From CAZPZZ01 sp964591245 (lineage in GTDB: Bacteria > Acidobacteriota > Vicinamibacteria > Vicinamibacterales > UBA8438), in NCBI GenBank assembly GCA_964591245.1, contig CAZPZZ010000061.1, forward strand, positions 1 to 22,367: a DNA stretch of 22,367 nt. Reading direction: 5' to 3'. Positions 7,771-14,475 of the stretch are shown here, in pieces (the first letter of the stretch is position 1; every line of letters starts with the position of its first letter). A program made the position numbers and the translations under genes. The notes beneath the pieces were generated by a model that ran no database searches, had not been told where the DNA came from, and saw only the letters and a program-made list of their open reading frames with translations.

Positions 7771-8829
7771 TCAGAGCGTAGCGAGAAAGCCCACCAGCAG
7801 CCGAGTCACTTCATCTGGAGCCTCCTGCTGAATCCAGTGCCCCTTGCCCTCGATGATGGTAGAACCTCTGAAATCCGTACAATTGGCTCCTGCCCCGGCG
7901 TAGATGTCCACGCCCGGCACGAAGGTCCTGACGGGATCAAGAGACCCAGCAATAAATCTACTCGGTTGATGAACCTGAAGGTGAGCCAACTGCGGAAGGC
8001 GCTCCCAGTCCAGGCCCTGGGCCCGGTAGCGGTTGAGCGGCCCACGGAATCCCCCTCGTTTGAAGGCCGAGGTGTAGTAATCCAGGTCCTCTTCAGTCAT
8101 CCATGCCGGAAACCGCGCCGGATCCACCATCATTCCGAGCATGTCTTCAACGGGCTGGAGGGCTGATAGGCTGTGGAGCGGTGCATGCTCGCCATCTCCA
8201 GAGATCGCGTAGTACACCTTTCGTAGTGCCGTGCGGACGTCGGCTTCGAACGCCGCCTCGGCAACGCCTTCGTTCTCGAAGTAGAGCTGGTAAAAGAATC
8301 CGTCGCCGTAGAGCGCCCTCCATTGATCCAGACTGGGCATCGGACCTCTCTGAAAGAAGGGCACGCTCAATCCGACCACCGCGGCAACCCGGTTGGGATG
8401 CAGCGCGGCGGTATTCCAACAGATAGGGGCACCCCAATCGTGCCCCACGAGAATCGCCTGATCCTCGCCGCATGCGTCGATGAGCCCCACAAGATCGTCG
8501 GTCAAATTTGTCATGTCATACGAGGCAATCGACTCCGGTTTGTCACTCTCGCCATACCCGCGCACGTCAGGCGCCACCACGCGGAACCCCGCGTCGGCGA
8601 CAGGCTGAATCTGATGACGCCAGGAATACCAAAGCTCTGGAAACCCGTGCACCATGATGACCAGCGGCCCCGATCCCTCAACGGCGCAGCGCAATGCGAC
8701 CCCGTTCGTCTCGAATCGCTCAAAAGGGAAGCCCGCCTCTTGACGCGTCCGCGCCGCAATCCCACGGGCAGTCAGGGCTGTCATCATTGCAGCTGCCAGA
8801 AACTCTCGTCGCGTCGGTACTTCAGACAA
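7771..8829 (-). CDS. Alpha/beta hydrolase, epoxide-hydrolase-like, with Tat-type leader
   Basis: The start is TTG 8829 because AGGAGG lies 5 bases upstream and it places a twin-arginine leader (PTRREFLAAAMM) at the very N-terminus; the ATG at 8892 would put 21 residues ahead of it. The 352-residue product has the full alpha/beta-hydrolase triad: oxyanion motif HGFP at 61-64, nucleophile Asp131 in GHDWGAP, acid Asp298 in GSLDPV and base His331 in GKGHW. An Asp nucleophile with HGFPE, plus cap tyrosines (Tyr180/183 and Tyr268), points to epoxide hydrolases rather than esterases, though haloalkane dehalogenases share the Asp nucleophile. The Tat leader implies folding before export to the periplasm. 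It converges with copy B, 65 bases away, without a visible terminator. Confidence 0.85.
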   Translation of the reverse strand: MSEVPTRREFLAAAMMTALTARGIAARTRQEAGFPFERFETNGVALRCAVEGSGPLVIMVHGFPELWYSWRHQIQPVADAGFRVVAPDVRGYGESDKPESIASYDMTNLTDDLVGLIDACGEDQAILVGHDWGAPICWNTAALHPNRVAAVVGLSVPFFQRGPMPSLDQWRALYGDGFFYQLYFENEGVAEAAFEADVRTALRKVYYAISGDGEHAPLHSLSALQPVEDMLGMMVDPARFPAWMTEEDLDYYTSAFKRGGFRGPLNRYRAQGLDWERLPQLAHLQVHQPSRFIAGSLDPVRTFVPGVDIYAGAGANCTDFRGSTIIEGKGHWIQQEAPDEVTRLLVGFLATL

Positions 8830-8847
8830 GAGCACCTCCTCTCTCAA

Positions 8848-8871
8848 AGTGCGGGTCAGGCGGAGCGCACT
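8848..8871. repeat. Inverted repeat just upstream of the hydrolase
   Basis: AGTGCG (8848-8853) and CGCACT (8866-8871) form a 6-bp inverted repeat with a 12-base spacer, 19-42 bases upstream of the hydrolase TTG start. It could be an operator or a leader hairpin next to the ribosome binding site. It is short and could be chance. Confidence 0.25.
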
Positions 8872-9066
8872 CACCCCGCCTTCGTCGGTCATGCTGAAAA
8901 CTCTCAGCTAGTTCCTTCAACAAAGCTTCACGAGGTGAACTTCATGTGCGGATTTCACACTCCGCGCATACAGTACGAGAGACCATCGCCATTGCAAGCA
9001 GGACGAGGGTCCACCGCCTGGCCACCCTGTTCCACACTCATCGTCGTGACGGTCTTCGTGTGCCGG

Positions 9067-9840
9067 CTACAACCAACGTGCCTCACTCGACGTCATAAAT
9101 AGCAGCCAATAAAAAAGACGTCCATACATTTCGCGCATGGCGGTATGTGTCTGGACAAATGCGTTCACATTCGGGAGAAGTTCCACCAGGCCCTGGCTCG
9201 AACGTTCTGGCGCCCGAAAATCTACAGGGAAGGGTACAACGGTCAGGCCTGTCCGTTCGAAGAGCTCCTGCGCCCGAGGCATGTGAAACGCCGAAGTCAC
9301 CAGAAGAAGTCGTACCGCTGCCGGGTGACGGGCCCCGAGCGTCGCCGCGACCATCTGCGCTTCATCCGCAGTGTTTCGTACCAGGCCTGTGACCAGGATG
9401 CGATCTGGCGGAACCCCCAGCGAATGGGCATACTCCGCAAGTACCTCGCCTTCAAATCCGGCGTCCGGCCGCCCTTGCCCGGCGCCTGTAAACACCAACA
9501 ACGGAGCCTTTCCCGCACCAAAGAGCTCGACGCCACCAAAAAACCGGTCCGCATCTCCCCATTCGCTCACCCTTCCGGCCCCCGGTGCGATGCTCCGGCC
9601 TGAGCTGAGCACCACAATCGCGTCGGCGTGCGACACGTCTGTTACGGGAACACGCTCCGCCCACGCTTCAGCCGCTCTCATCACCCTTTGTCCCACCGCG
9701 GGACTGCTGCTAATCCAGAGGACCACAACCGCCATCCAGGTCAACCACCGAACACGCAGCACCAATCCCACAAGTAGCGCCGAGAGTGTCAGTCCAAGGG
9801 GCAGTACAAAGAGCGGCAGTAATTTACTGAGATAGAACAT
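9067..9840 (-). CDS. ElyC/SanA/YdcF-family (DUF218) inner-membrane protein
   Basis: ATG 9840 gives a 257-residue protein, the usual size for ElyC-like members. The open frame upstream to 10056 is Trp/Arg/Gly-rich and hides the membrane start, so I exclude it. Two hydrophobic segments (about residues 8-29 and 32-48) form an N-terminal hairpin. The DUF218 domain follows: ADAIVVLSSG, then NTADEA, the diagnostic TSAFHMPRA and a late conserved EMYGRLFYWLL. Family members such as E. coli ElyC are linked to envelope and peptidoglycan precursor homeostasis; the reaction is not established. Its stop is TAG, showing that amber codons terminate genes here. It lies 237 bases upstream of the Tat hydrolase on the same strand, too far to assume co-transcription. 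Confidence 0.82.
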   Translation of the reverse strand: MFYLSKLLPLFVLPLGLTLSALLVGLVLRVRWLTWMAVVVLWISSSPAVGQRVMRAAEAWAERVPVTDVSHADAIVVLSSGRSIAPGAGRVSEWGDADRFFGGVELFGAGKAPLLVFTGAGQGRPDAGFEGEVLAEYAHSLGVPPDRILVTGLVRNTADEAQMVAATLGARHPAAVRLLLVTSAFHMPRAQELFERTGLTVVPFPVDFRAPERSSQGLVELLPNVNAFVQTHTAMREMYGRLFYWLLFMTSSEARWL

Positions 9841-10162
9841 CGCACAGGGTTTCCAGAGACCACTCCATGTCCCATCTACATGGCGTAATCCTCGCTTCCA
9901 GGTTCCGCGCGTAGTGTACCCCTGACATCGACACACGAACGAGGCCCAGATCAGCGCACGACCGACACTTATCCGGCCGCCCACGTAGTCGCTCGACGAA
10001 GGAACGATGGAACACCCCATCCCGTTATACTTGGCCAGTTCCATCGGGCCAAACATCCAGCCGGGTTTATGCCTAAGACACTAGCCGCGCGGTCAGAGCA
10101 ACCGCGGGAGGCAGGGAGCATCTCGGCTACACCACGATCACGCAGACGCGGGGGAGCAGGAC
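9841..10162. other. Divergent intergenic region, no gene seen
   Basis: These 322 bases lie between the ElyC-like gene and the cyclase-family gene and should contain both promoters. A 6-bp inverted repeat, CCATGT (9865-9870) and ACATGG (9878-9883), lies 25-43 bases upstream of the ElyC-like ATG. TTATAC near 10024 resembles a -10 box on the plus strand, but no matching -35 box is evident. I see no coding sequence. Confidence 0.45.
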
Positions 10163-11125
10163 ATGAACCGAAGCATTCACAGGTGGGGCGGATCCACACT
10201 GGTCGCAGTGTGGATTATCGGTAGTGGGATTCTACACGCTCAGGAGCGCCCCGAAATCACGGTGGCACAGGTCGACCAATGGATGCAGGAACTGTCGAAC
10301 TGGGGACGCTGGGGGCCCGACGATCAGCTCGGCACAATAAATCTCATTACCGCGGCGAAGCGCCGTGAAGCACTCGCCTTAGCTACAACAGGCGACGTGG
10401 TCTCCCTGTCACTCCCCATCGACGTCGTGTCGCCGCCCGACGACCCGGACTCCACCGCCGCGTTCACCAGCCTCCGGGTCAGCAACATCCCGTCGGGATT
10501 CCTGATGGAACGGCAACAGGTGGCCTTTCACGGGTCGACGGTCAGTCATCTCGATGCGTTGTGCCATGCGCACTACCAGGGCAAGATCTACAACGGACTC
10601 TCGCTTGATGACGTCTTCGACGAGAACGGCTGTGCACGGATGGGCATCGGTGGTCTGGCCGGTGGCGTTGTCACACGCGGCGTGCTTCTCGACATCCCAC
10701 GCCTCAAGGGACTCGATGCGCTCGAGACCGGCACCCATGTATACCCTGAAGACATCGAGGCCTGGGAACGTCGGACAGGTATCACCATCTCAGCAGGTGA
10801 TGCCATTTTTCTCCGCACCGGGCGCTGGAAGAACGGTAACCGGTCAGGCTACGACATCACCGTCGCCCCCTGGTTGAAGCAACGAGACGTTGCGCTGGTC
10901 GGTAGCGACGGCACTCAGGACGTCGGGCAAATACCGGGTACCGTGCTGCCGTTTCACAAGCTGGTACTCGTCGCGCTTGGCGCAAACATCTTCGACAACA
11001 TGGATCTCGAAGCCCTGTCCGAGACTGCCGCCAGGCTCAATCGTTGGGAATTTTTGCTGATCGCCGCACCCATTCCGAACCCGGGTGGCACCGGCTCACC
11101 ACTGAACCCCTTGGCGATCTTTTGA
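10163..11125 (+). CDS. Secreted cyclase-family (kynurenine-formamidase-like) metal hydrolase
   Basis: A 320-residue protein of the PF04199 cyclase family. ATG 10163 is preceded by GGGGGAG and GCAGGA and starts a Sec signal peptide (cleavage LHA before QE near residue 26). The divalent-metal signature of the family is present as HGSTVSHLDALCH, with His123, His129, Asp131 and His135 as likely ligands. It is followed by a GDAIFLRTGRW stretch typical of the fold (compare the GD.V..RTGW pattern). Cytosolic relatives hydrolyse N-formylkynurenine, but this long, exported subgroup with a WGPDDQLGTIN motif is generally unassigned, so I do not name a substrate. It ends only 16 bases from the convergent rhodanese-methyltransferase stop. 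Confidence 0.85.
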   Translation: MNRSIHRWGGSTLVAVWIIGSGILHAQERPEITVAQVDQWMQELSNWGRWGPDDQLGTINLITAAKRREALALATTGDVVSLSLPIDVVSPPDDPDSTAAFTSLRVSNIPSGFLMERQQVAFHGSTVSHLDALCHAHYQGKIYNGLSLDDVFDENGCARMGIGGLAGGVVTRGVLLDIPRLKGLDALETGTHVYPEDIEAWERRTGITISAGDAIFLRTGRWKNGNRSGYDITVAPWLKQRDVALVGSDGTQDVGQIPGTVLPFHKLVLVALGANIFDNMDLEALSETAARLNRWEFLLIAAPIPNPGGTGSPLNPLAIF

Positions 11126-11141
11126 CGCATGGCCAAACTAC

Positions 11142-12005
11142 TCAGCCGAGTGGCTTCCGAGCGACGGTCGACGCGACATACCGGCCCTCGAATTCCCCAT
11201 CCCGCTCACTCAGAATCTCGAGTCCAGACACAAGACGCGAGAGTTCTCCGTGCCGCAGGAGGTAGTCGGGATTCGAGGGCTTCCCATACTTTTTCTGCGC
11301 CACCGTAAATGTCTCGTAGAAGAGAACGCCGCCCGGCGCAAGCGCATCAACAAGAGTCGGAAAAAGCGGGCGGTGCAGATAATGGACTCCAAGGATGAGC
11401 TGATACGCGTCGGTGCCGAGAATCACATCCTCGGCTTCCAGATCGACGACCTCCGCCACGACGGGTAAGCCGAGACGCTGGGCTGTATTTCGCAACGTGG
11501 CTATACGTTCAGGGTCGCGATCGACACCGTGCACGTCGAGCCCCAGGGCGGCGAGCAACAACGCGTGGCGTCCGGCGCCGCAGGCCACATCGAGCACTCG
11601 CCCCTTCGATGGCAGAAGGCTGGCATTTTCGACCAACCATGAGCAAGGGCCATACCGGCCAAACGGAGTGCCCGTCGAATGCGCTTTCTCTCCACGCCAT
11701 TCGACGAAACCACCTCGTAGATTCAGCACCTCCTGGAACCCTGCCTGTGCCAGGAACGCCGCCGCCTGCGCACTTCGGATACCATGCTCGCAATAGACGA
11801 GCAACGGCCTGCCATGAGTCGGAAGCGTCGCCGGCGCGCTCGGTAACAGCCCGAGCGGCAGGAGCGTCGCACCGGGAATATGGCCAAGTGCGTCGTACTC
11901 CTGAGGCGTACGCACATCCAGAATATTGACGTTGCCGGCCTCAACGAGGCGCTGGGCCTCGACGGCATCGATGTCACGAAACCGCCCAACCGGAGCGCTA
12001 CTCAT
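11142..12005 (-). CDS. Rhodanese domain fused to SAM-dependent methyltransferase (TehB-like)
   Basis: I choose ATG 12005 because AGGTGG lies 5 bases upstream; the GTG at 12014 sits within that ribosome binding site. The 287-residue product has a rhodanese domain (about residues 8-108) with LDVRTPQEY, the active-site loop CEHGIRS (Cys72, persulfide-bearing in active rhodaneses) and LRGGFVEW. A class I methyltransferase follows (about 115-285) with SAM motif I DVACGAGRHALLLA at 139-152, an acidic VDRD after strand 2, and the block YETFTVAQKKYGKPSNPDYL seen in TehB/tellurite-resistance-like methyltransferases. No signal peptide, so cytosolic. The pairing suggests methylation of a sulfur, selenium or tellurium species, but that is inference. 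An operator-like repeat lies upstream at 12057-12093. Confidence 0.85.
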   Translation of the reverse strand: MSSAPVGRFRDIDAVEAQRLVEAGNVNILDVRTPQEYDALGHIPGATLLPLGLLPSAPATLPTHGRPLLVYCEHGIRSAQAAAFLAQAGFQEVLNLRGGFVEWRGEKAHSTGTPFGRYGPCSWLVENASLLPSKGRVLDVACGAGRHALLLAALGLDVHGVDRDPERIATLRNTAQRLGLPVVAEVVDLEAEDVILGTDAYQLILGVHYLHRPLFPTLVDALAPGGVLFYETFTVAQKKYGKPSNPDYLLRHGELSRLVSGLEILSERDGEFEGRYVASTVARKPLG

Positions 12006-12056
12006 ATTGACCACCTAGCCGAGTAGCCAGAACTGCATCCAGCATATTCACTTCAC

Positions 12057-12093
12057 TCGCCAACATTGGCGAAGACATATCAACAATCGCCAA
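12057..12093. promoter_or_regulatory. Operator-like TCGCCAA repeats upstream of the rhodanese-methyltransferase gene
   Basis: TCGCCAA (12057-12063) and TTGGCGA (12066-12072) form a 7-bp perfect inverted repeat with a 2-base centre. A third copy, TCGCCAA, occurs at 12087-12093, exactly 30 bp (about three helical turns) from the first. The group lies 52-88 bases upstream of the ATG at 12005, in the 118-base gap after the SDR gene. Spacing on one helix face suggests a transcription factor site. No regulator gene lies nearby, so its identity is unknown. Confidence 0.45.
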
Positions 12094-12123
12094 CCTCATG
12101 ACCACACCCGACCACATCGCTGG

Positions 12124-12894
12124 CTAGGCCGCTGTCCAACCACCATCGACCAGGTACATGGCACCATTGCAATACGTTGATTCATCAGAGCCCAGAAACA
12201 ACGCAAGGTTGGCAACTTCCTCATTACTGGCATAGCGTTTCATCGGCACCATACCTTCGAACACTGTTCGTACCCCTGATGGATCCTCCGGAGACAACTG
12301 GTTTTCCAGTGACGCGATCATTCTGTTATCGACCGGGCCAGGCCCGATCGCATTGACGCGAATACCTGCCTCGGCAAATTCGAGACATGCCGTCTTCACG
12401 AGACCAAAAACAGCATGCTTACTTGCAATGTAGGGACCAAGCCCCGCAAACCCAATCATTCCGCCAATTGAAGAAGTGGCAATAATGGACCCTGCTCCAC
12501 GTTCTTTCATGACCGGAACACTGTGCTTTATCGCCAACCAGACACCGGTCACATTCGTATTCAATACCTGGTTGAAGCTCTCGACCGTCTGATCGGTAAG
12601 CGGTGTGAGAACACCTTCCGTTCCAGCGTTCGCCACGAGGATGTCAAGTCCACCGAATTGTTCCACTGCGGTAGACACGGATCGCTTAACGTCATCTTCA
12701 TCAGTTGCCTCAGCCACGCATTGCGCAACACCCGCGAACGCCGACAACCGCTCCCGGGTCGCGCGCAGTTTCTCTTGCGAACGCCCGACCAGCACCACCC
12801 TGGCACCTTCCTCAAGATAGCGCCGAGCCGTTGCTTCGCCGATACCACCAGTCGCCCCTGTGATAAGCGCAGTCTTTCCATCTAGCCTGGCCAT
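12124..12894 (-). CDS. Classical short-chain dehydrogenase/reductase
   Basis: ATG 12894 follows a strong ribosome binding site (GGAGGAGG, 8 bases upstream) and gives 256 residues, the normal size for a classical SDR. The frame stays open upstream to 13218, but that stretch has no family similarity. Residues TGATGGIG (12-19) bind the cofactor. NAG (89-91) and Asn114 fit the fold. Ser142, Tyr155 and Lys159 (YIASK) complete the catalytic tetrad. The C-terminus YLVDGGWTAA is typical. Arg38 after strand 2 hints at NADP(H) preference. The substrate is unknown; sequence alone does not separate FabG-like from sugar or alcohol dehydrogenases. It ends with TAG, 118 bases before the rhodanese-methyltransferase gene on the same strand, with the repeat group between. 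Confidence 0.88.
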   Translation of the reverse strand: MARLDGKTALITGATGGIGEATARRYLEEGARVVLVGRSQEKLRATRERLSAFAGVAQCVAEATDEDDVKRSVSTAVEQFGGLDILVANAGTEGVLTPLTDQTVESFNQVLNTNVTGVWLAIKHSVPVMKERGAGSIIATSSIGGMIGFAGLGPYIASKHAVFGLVKTACLEFAEAGIRVNAIGPGPVDNRMIASLENQLSPEDPSGVRTVFEGMVPMKRYASNEEVANLALFLGSDESTYCNGAMYLVDGGWTAA

Positions 12895-13083
12895 TTCCAA
12901 ATCCTCCTCCATCACCGGATCACGGGTGCTCACCGTTTCACGACCGTCGAGAGCCAACAACCCTACATTCACCGGATGGATGCACCGCCAGCGAACCCTG
13001 GTTTCTAGGTATCTAGCCGACACAACCGCAACAGCGGTCGCACCTTGCACCCCTTCTGGCGGGCCCGCCCCCAAAGTTGACTG
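12895..13083. other. Region upstream of the SDR, no gene seen
   Basis: This is the leader and promoter region of the SDR and also the upstream flank of the small plus-strand frame at 13084. Its only notable feature is the perfect 12-bp palindrome GGCGGGCCCGCC at 13058-13069. That is plausible as a protein site but common by chance in GC-rich DNA. No T-run follows it, so it is not a good terminator. Confidence 0.35.
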
Positions 13084-13347
13084 ATGCTCCAGGGCAATAA
13101 TGCCGAAACATTCTGTAGGATGCGACAACCAGACGAAGCGTGCGACGTTATTTGTCATCAACGACGACGGGCCGACGGGCGGGACACGTGGGATATCCGG
13201 CTCGGTCCAAATACCCAAGCAGAGCGAGAAACGCTGTCAGAAGCGATCGATCTGGCCCGAGAGCTGGCCCTGATGTACAGCCGGCCAGCCTGGTTACTCG
13301 ACGAAACGGGCTATCCACTGAAGCCGATGCTCCCCTGGAGCATGTGA
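13084..13347 (+). CDS. Small hypothetical protein, DUF2188-like pattern
   Basis: An 87-residue frame between two minus-strand genes. A TGA lies two codons upstream, so translation must start at ATG 13084 or at the in-frame ATG 13120 (75 residues, AGG immediately upstream). The second half looks like a real protein: DTWDIRLG, then a helix with TLSEAIDLARELALMY, then PAWLLDETGYPLKP. That order, a Trp-containing strand, an EAI..A..LA helix and a final strand with a D.G turn, is the pattern of small DUF2188-type domains. Codon choice in that half matches the neighbouring genes. The N-terminal 30 residues are less convincing. The assignment is by pattern only and the function is unknown. Confidence 0.5.
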   Translation: MLQGNNAETFCRMRQPDEACDVICHQRRRADGRDTWDIRLGPNTQAERETLSEAIDLARELALMYSRPAWLLDETGYPLKPMLPWSM

Positions 13348-13532
13348 GGGGACGAGACACCCTCGGCAGGGACTCCATTGAGTGCACCTGCCATCCGTGA
13401 CCTTTCCGACGAATCACGCAACCACCGCGTACCCCGTCCAGCACGCCGACGATTCCCCCTACGAAATCACGTTCTCCGACACCATTCCTCCTCGGCAGCC
13501 GCACGGCGACAATTGCCTTAAACGTGGCCAGA
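13348..13532. other. Gap between the small gene and the convergent FKBP gene
   Basis: A 185-base region with no gene. GAGGG and CCCTC about 5 to 20 bases after the small frame stop can pair as a weak 5-bp hairpin. It has no T-run, so I do not call it a terminator. Confidence 0.3.
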
Positions 13533-14342
13533 TCACGGCGCGGGGGCCAATGTCAACAACGTGACCTCGAAAACCAGCGTCGCGTTGGCAGGGATCACGC
13601 CACGAGGGTTGTCCCCGTACGCCAACTCCGGCGGCAAGACAAGGCGTCGCAGGCCACCGACCTGTATACCGACCAACCCTTGATCCCAACCATCAATTAC
13701 CTGGCCCAGGCCCAGTCTGAACGTAAAATTTGTCCCGCTATCGAACAACACGCCCTTTTGATCTGGCTCACTTTCATCGTAGAACCACCCCCCGTAGGAC
13801 ACCGTCAGATCATCGCCGGCCGCCGCCGGAGGCCCGGCCCCTGTACGCAAATCAGTGGAACTGAATGGCGCGCTGTCAGTCGTTACCGCCTCGACGCTAA
13901 GCAACTCAACCTCAACCACCAAATCCGTATTCGGTGGCACGGTCGCGCTGCCCGCCGCACCAAACGCGCGATTGGCAGGCACGTTGAGCCGTCGGCGCCC
14001 GCCGACGCGCATCCCCGACATCCCCTGATCCAACCCCTCAAACACCTGCTGGGCGCCGACTATGAATTGCACCTCGGATTTCTCGATCACGAGTTGGCCT
14101 TTGTTCTCCGACTCGCCGTTGTCGTGCTCCCATGCCGTGTAGGCCACTCTCACCCTACTCCCCGTGGCAACCAGATCTCCGCTCCCGACCTGGACCTCCG
14201 TGATATTGAAAAAAACTGTAGCGGGGTCGTAGTAATCCATGAATGGATTGCCAGTGTTGTCGCTGTCGCACCCGGTCAGGCACAGCATCGACAGAACTAG
14301 CATGGCGGCCGTCGTCGCCTGCTTACGGATGCTCAAGACCAT
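13533..14342 (-). CDS. Lipoprotein with two FKBP-type peptidyl-prolyl isomerase domains
   Basis: ATG 14342 has GGGAG 9 bases upstream. The 269-residue product opens with a lipoprotein signal (LSMLCLTGC, acylated Cys25), and Asp26 at +2 would favour inner-membrane retention by the E. coli Lol rule. Domain 2 (about 165-266) keeps the FKBP active site: Tyr183, Phe200-Asp201 in LFDSG, VIDGWDQG with Trp219, Tyr242 in AYG, and IPANATLVFEV. Domain 1 (about 50-150) has the fold motifs (VFEGLDQGMSGMRVGGRRRL, VPPNTDLVVEVEL), but Leu replaces the pocket Trp, the FD pair is missing and AFG replaces AYG. Domain 1 is therefore probably weak or inactive and may serve for binding. The likely role is folding of exported proteins at the membrane. 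Confidence 0.88.
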   Translation of the reverse strand: MVLSIRKQATTAAMLVLSMLCLTGCDSDNTGNPFMDYYDPATVFFNITEVQVGSGDLVATGSRVRVAYTAWEHDNGESENKGQLVIEKSEVQFIVGAQQVFEGLDQGMSGMRVGGRRRLNVPANRAFGAAGSATVPPNTDLVVEVELLSVEAVTTDSAPFSSTDLRTGAGPPAAAGDDLTVSYGGWFYDESEPDQKGVLFDSGTNFTFRLGLGQVIDGWDQGLVGIQVGGLRRLVLPPELAYGDNPRGVIPANATLVFEVTLLTLAPAP

Positions 14343-14403
14343 CTGTCTATTCTCCCAGTCACCCTACGCATCCTCACAGTATATGCAAGGTCGAGGTCGC
14401 AAC

Positions 14404-14437
14404 CCGAGGGCGAGACGTCCACAAAATCTGCCCTCGG
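14404..14437. repeat. Inverted repeat between divergent FKBP and M1 peptidase genes
   Basis: CCGAGGGC (14404-14411) and GCCCTCGG (14430-14437) are a perfect 8-bp inverted repeat with an 18-base spacer, 26 bp centre to centre. It lies in the 133-base region between the divergent starts at 14342 and 14476, 39 bases from the peptidase ATG. It could be a shared operator or a leader hairpin. No T-run follows on either strand, so a terminator is unlikely. Confidence 0.45.
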
Positions 14438-14475
14438 TGAAGTCTCTTTCCCTACACGATGATAAGCTCGCCTTC

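Noticed and set aside
7702..8166. 154-residue plus-strand frame following copy B
   Set aside because: It lies antisense to the Tat hydrolase, whose catalytic residues are all present on the other strand.
8323..9102. 259-residue plus-strand frame
   Set aside because: Mostly antisense to the hydrolase and then runs through non-coding DNA; composition is Arg/His/Pro-rich without motifs.
9841..10056. N-terminal extension of the ElyC-like protein
   Set aside because: It would put 72 unconserved residues ahead of the membrane hairpin that normally begins the family.
13058..13069. 12-bp palindrome GGCGGGCCCGCC as a terminator
   Set aside because: No loop and no T-run; simple GC palindromes are frequent in this base composition.
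12895..13218. N-terminal extension of the SDR
   Set aside because: The frame is open, but the ribosome binding site and SDR homology both place the start at 12894.
13524..14300. 258-residue plus-strand frame
   Set aside because: Antisense to the FKBP lipoprotein, which has a lipobox and complete domain motifs.
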